Part shown: one piece after another, positions 6,901 through 7,299 of the stretch
Numbering within the stretch: the stretch's first letter is position 1
Layout: every line of letters begins with the position of its first letter
From: Cytophagales bacterium
GTDB lineage: Bacteria; Bacteroidota; Bacteroidia; Cytophagales; UBA9547
NCBI GenBank assembly: GCA_013298205.1
Contig: JAAFJZ010000124.1
Span: 1 to 7,299 of the forward strand
Length of the DNA stretch: 7,299 nt
Direction of reading: 5' to 3'
Translations under genes and position numbers: made by a program
Notes under the pieces: model-generated
Databases searched by the model: none
What the model was told of the DNA's origin: nothing
Seen by the model: only the letters and a program-made list of their open reading frames with translations

Positions 6901-7299
6901 TTAGTCTGGCAAAGCATAATGATTTACTTTTTCCAAATCTTCTGGCGAATCTATACAAACCGATTCATACTTTGTGAAGCCAATTTTAACCTTAAAACCT
7001 GCTTCCAGCCACCTCAATTGCTCCAAACCTTCAGCCAGTTCTAGCGCACTTTGAGGCAAAAAAGTTATTTTTTCAAGAATGTCCTTTCTATAAGCATACA
7101 AACCTACATGTTTGTAATAAGGAAACCCTTTAAGCCAAAGTTCTTTGGCTTTTTTATGTTGAAATGGAATCACATTTCTCGAAAAATACAAGGCATCTTG
7201 ATTTTTATCAAACACAACATGGGCCTCATTGGTATCAAACAAGGTATTTTCATCTTCAATACTTTTAGCTAAAGTAGCCAATTGCGTGGCCTCGCTCAT
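6901..7299 (-). CDS. kdsB: 3-deoxy-manno-octulosonate cytidylyltransferase (CMP-Kdo synthetase), C-terminal half, 5' partial
   Basis: The enzyme activates Kdo with CTP to CMP-Kdo for the lipopolysaccharide inner core, in the cytoplasm. The 132 visible residues cover the C-terminal half of a protein normally near 250 residues. ATLAKSI (8-14), NEAHVVFDKNQDALYFSRNVIPF (24-46), the KHVGLYAYRKDIL stretch (63-75), LELAEGLEQLRWLEAG (86-101) and VCIDSPEDLEKV (114-125) follow the family order; Asp117 sits where the family has a metal-binding Asp. The Met at the window edge is an internal residue, because the N-terminal nucleotide-binding part (with its KPL and NVQGDEP-type motifs) must lie before it. 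The stop is TAA at 6901-6903. The gap of 136 bp with its own promoter-like element separates it from the PBP gene. Identification is strong; incompleteness is only the window edge. Confidence 0.92.
   Translation of the reverse strand: MSEATQLATLAKSIEDENTLFDTNEAHVVFDKNQDALYFSRNVIPFQHKKAKELWLKGFPYYKHVGLYAYRKDILEKITFLPQSALELAEGLEQLRWLEAGFKVKIGFTKYESVCIDSPEDLEKVNHYALPD

Noticed and set aside
7297..7299. ATG at the window edge as the start of a short KdsB
   Set aside because: The protein from here lacks the N-terminal half of the enzyme, including the nucleotide-binding motifs, so the gene simply runs past the window.
1..7299. CRISPR arrays, tRNA/rRNA genes, transposases, toxin-antitoxin or defence genes
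   Set aside because: Looked for on both strands; no direct-repeat arrays, cloverleaf sequences or recognisable protein families of these kinds were seen.

Overview
The window reads as an ordinary chromosomal stretch from an AT-rich Bacteroidota bacterium. Four things support this. The bifunctional penicillin-binding protein and the large YfhO-type membrane protein have Bacteroidota-style architecture. A KdsB fragment indicates a Gram-negative cell that makes lipopolysaccharide. No start codon is preceded by a Shine-Dalgarno sequence. Possible promoters fit the TAnnTTTG -7 consensus of the phylum. I cannot place it below phylum.

Layout from left to right: (1) Bases 1-613, plus strand, hold the 3' part of a tail-fibre/adhesin-like gene ending in a peptidase S74 (intramolecular chaperone) domain and a short coiled coil. 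A nested AT-rich hairpin follows it. (2) Bases 759-1688, minus strand, hold a complete homoserine kinase gene (thrB), convergent with the S74 gene and without thrA or thrC beside it here. (3) Bases 1689-1955 are non-coding and hold a putative thrB promoter and a 141-bp segment bounded by inverted repeats. (4) Bases 1956-4367, minus strand, hold a YfhO-family polytopic membrane protein of 803 residues. (5) Bases 4410-6764, minus strand, hold a class A penicillin-binding protein (PBP1A type, 784 residues) with all catalytic motifs present. It lies 42 bp upstream of yfhO, so the two probably share a transcript. (6) Bases 6765-6900 are non-coding with a good -7 promoter element for the PBP gene. 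(7) Bases 6901-7299, minus strand, hold the C-terminal half of KdsB, whose 5' end is outside the window.

The right-hand two thirds (kdsB, PBP1A, yfhO) is an envelope-biogenesis neighbourhood: CMP-Kdo synthesis for lipopolysaccharide, peptidoglycan polymerisation and cross-linking, and a probable lipid-linked-sugar-dependent membrane glycosyltransferase. thrB is amino-acid metabolism. The S74 protein is a surface or fibre-type accessory protein with clearly lower GC. I found no convincing new multi-gene system. The most unusual unexplained structure is the inverted-repeat-bounded intergenic segment at 1808-1948.
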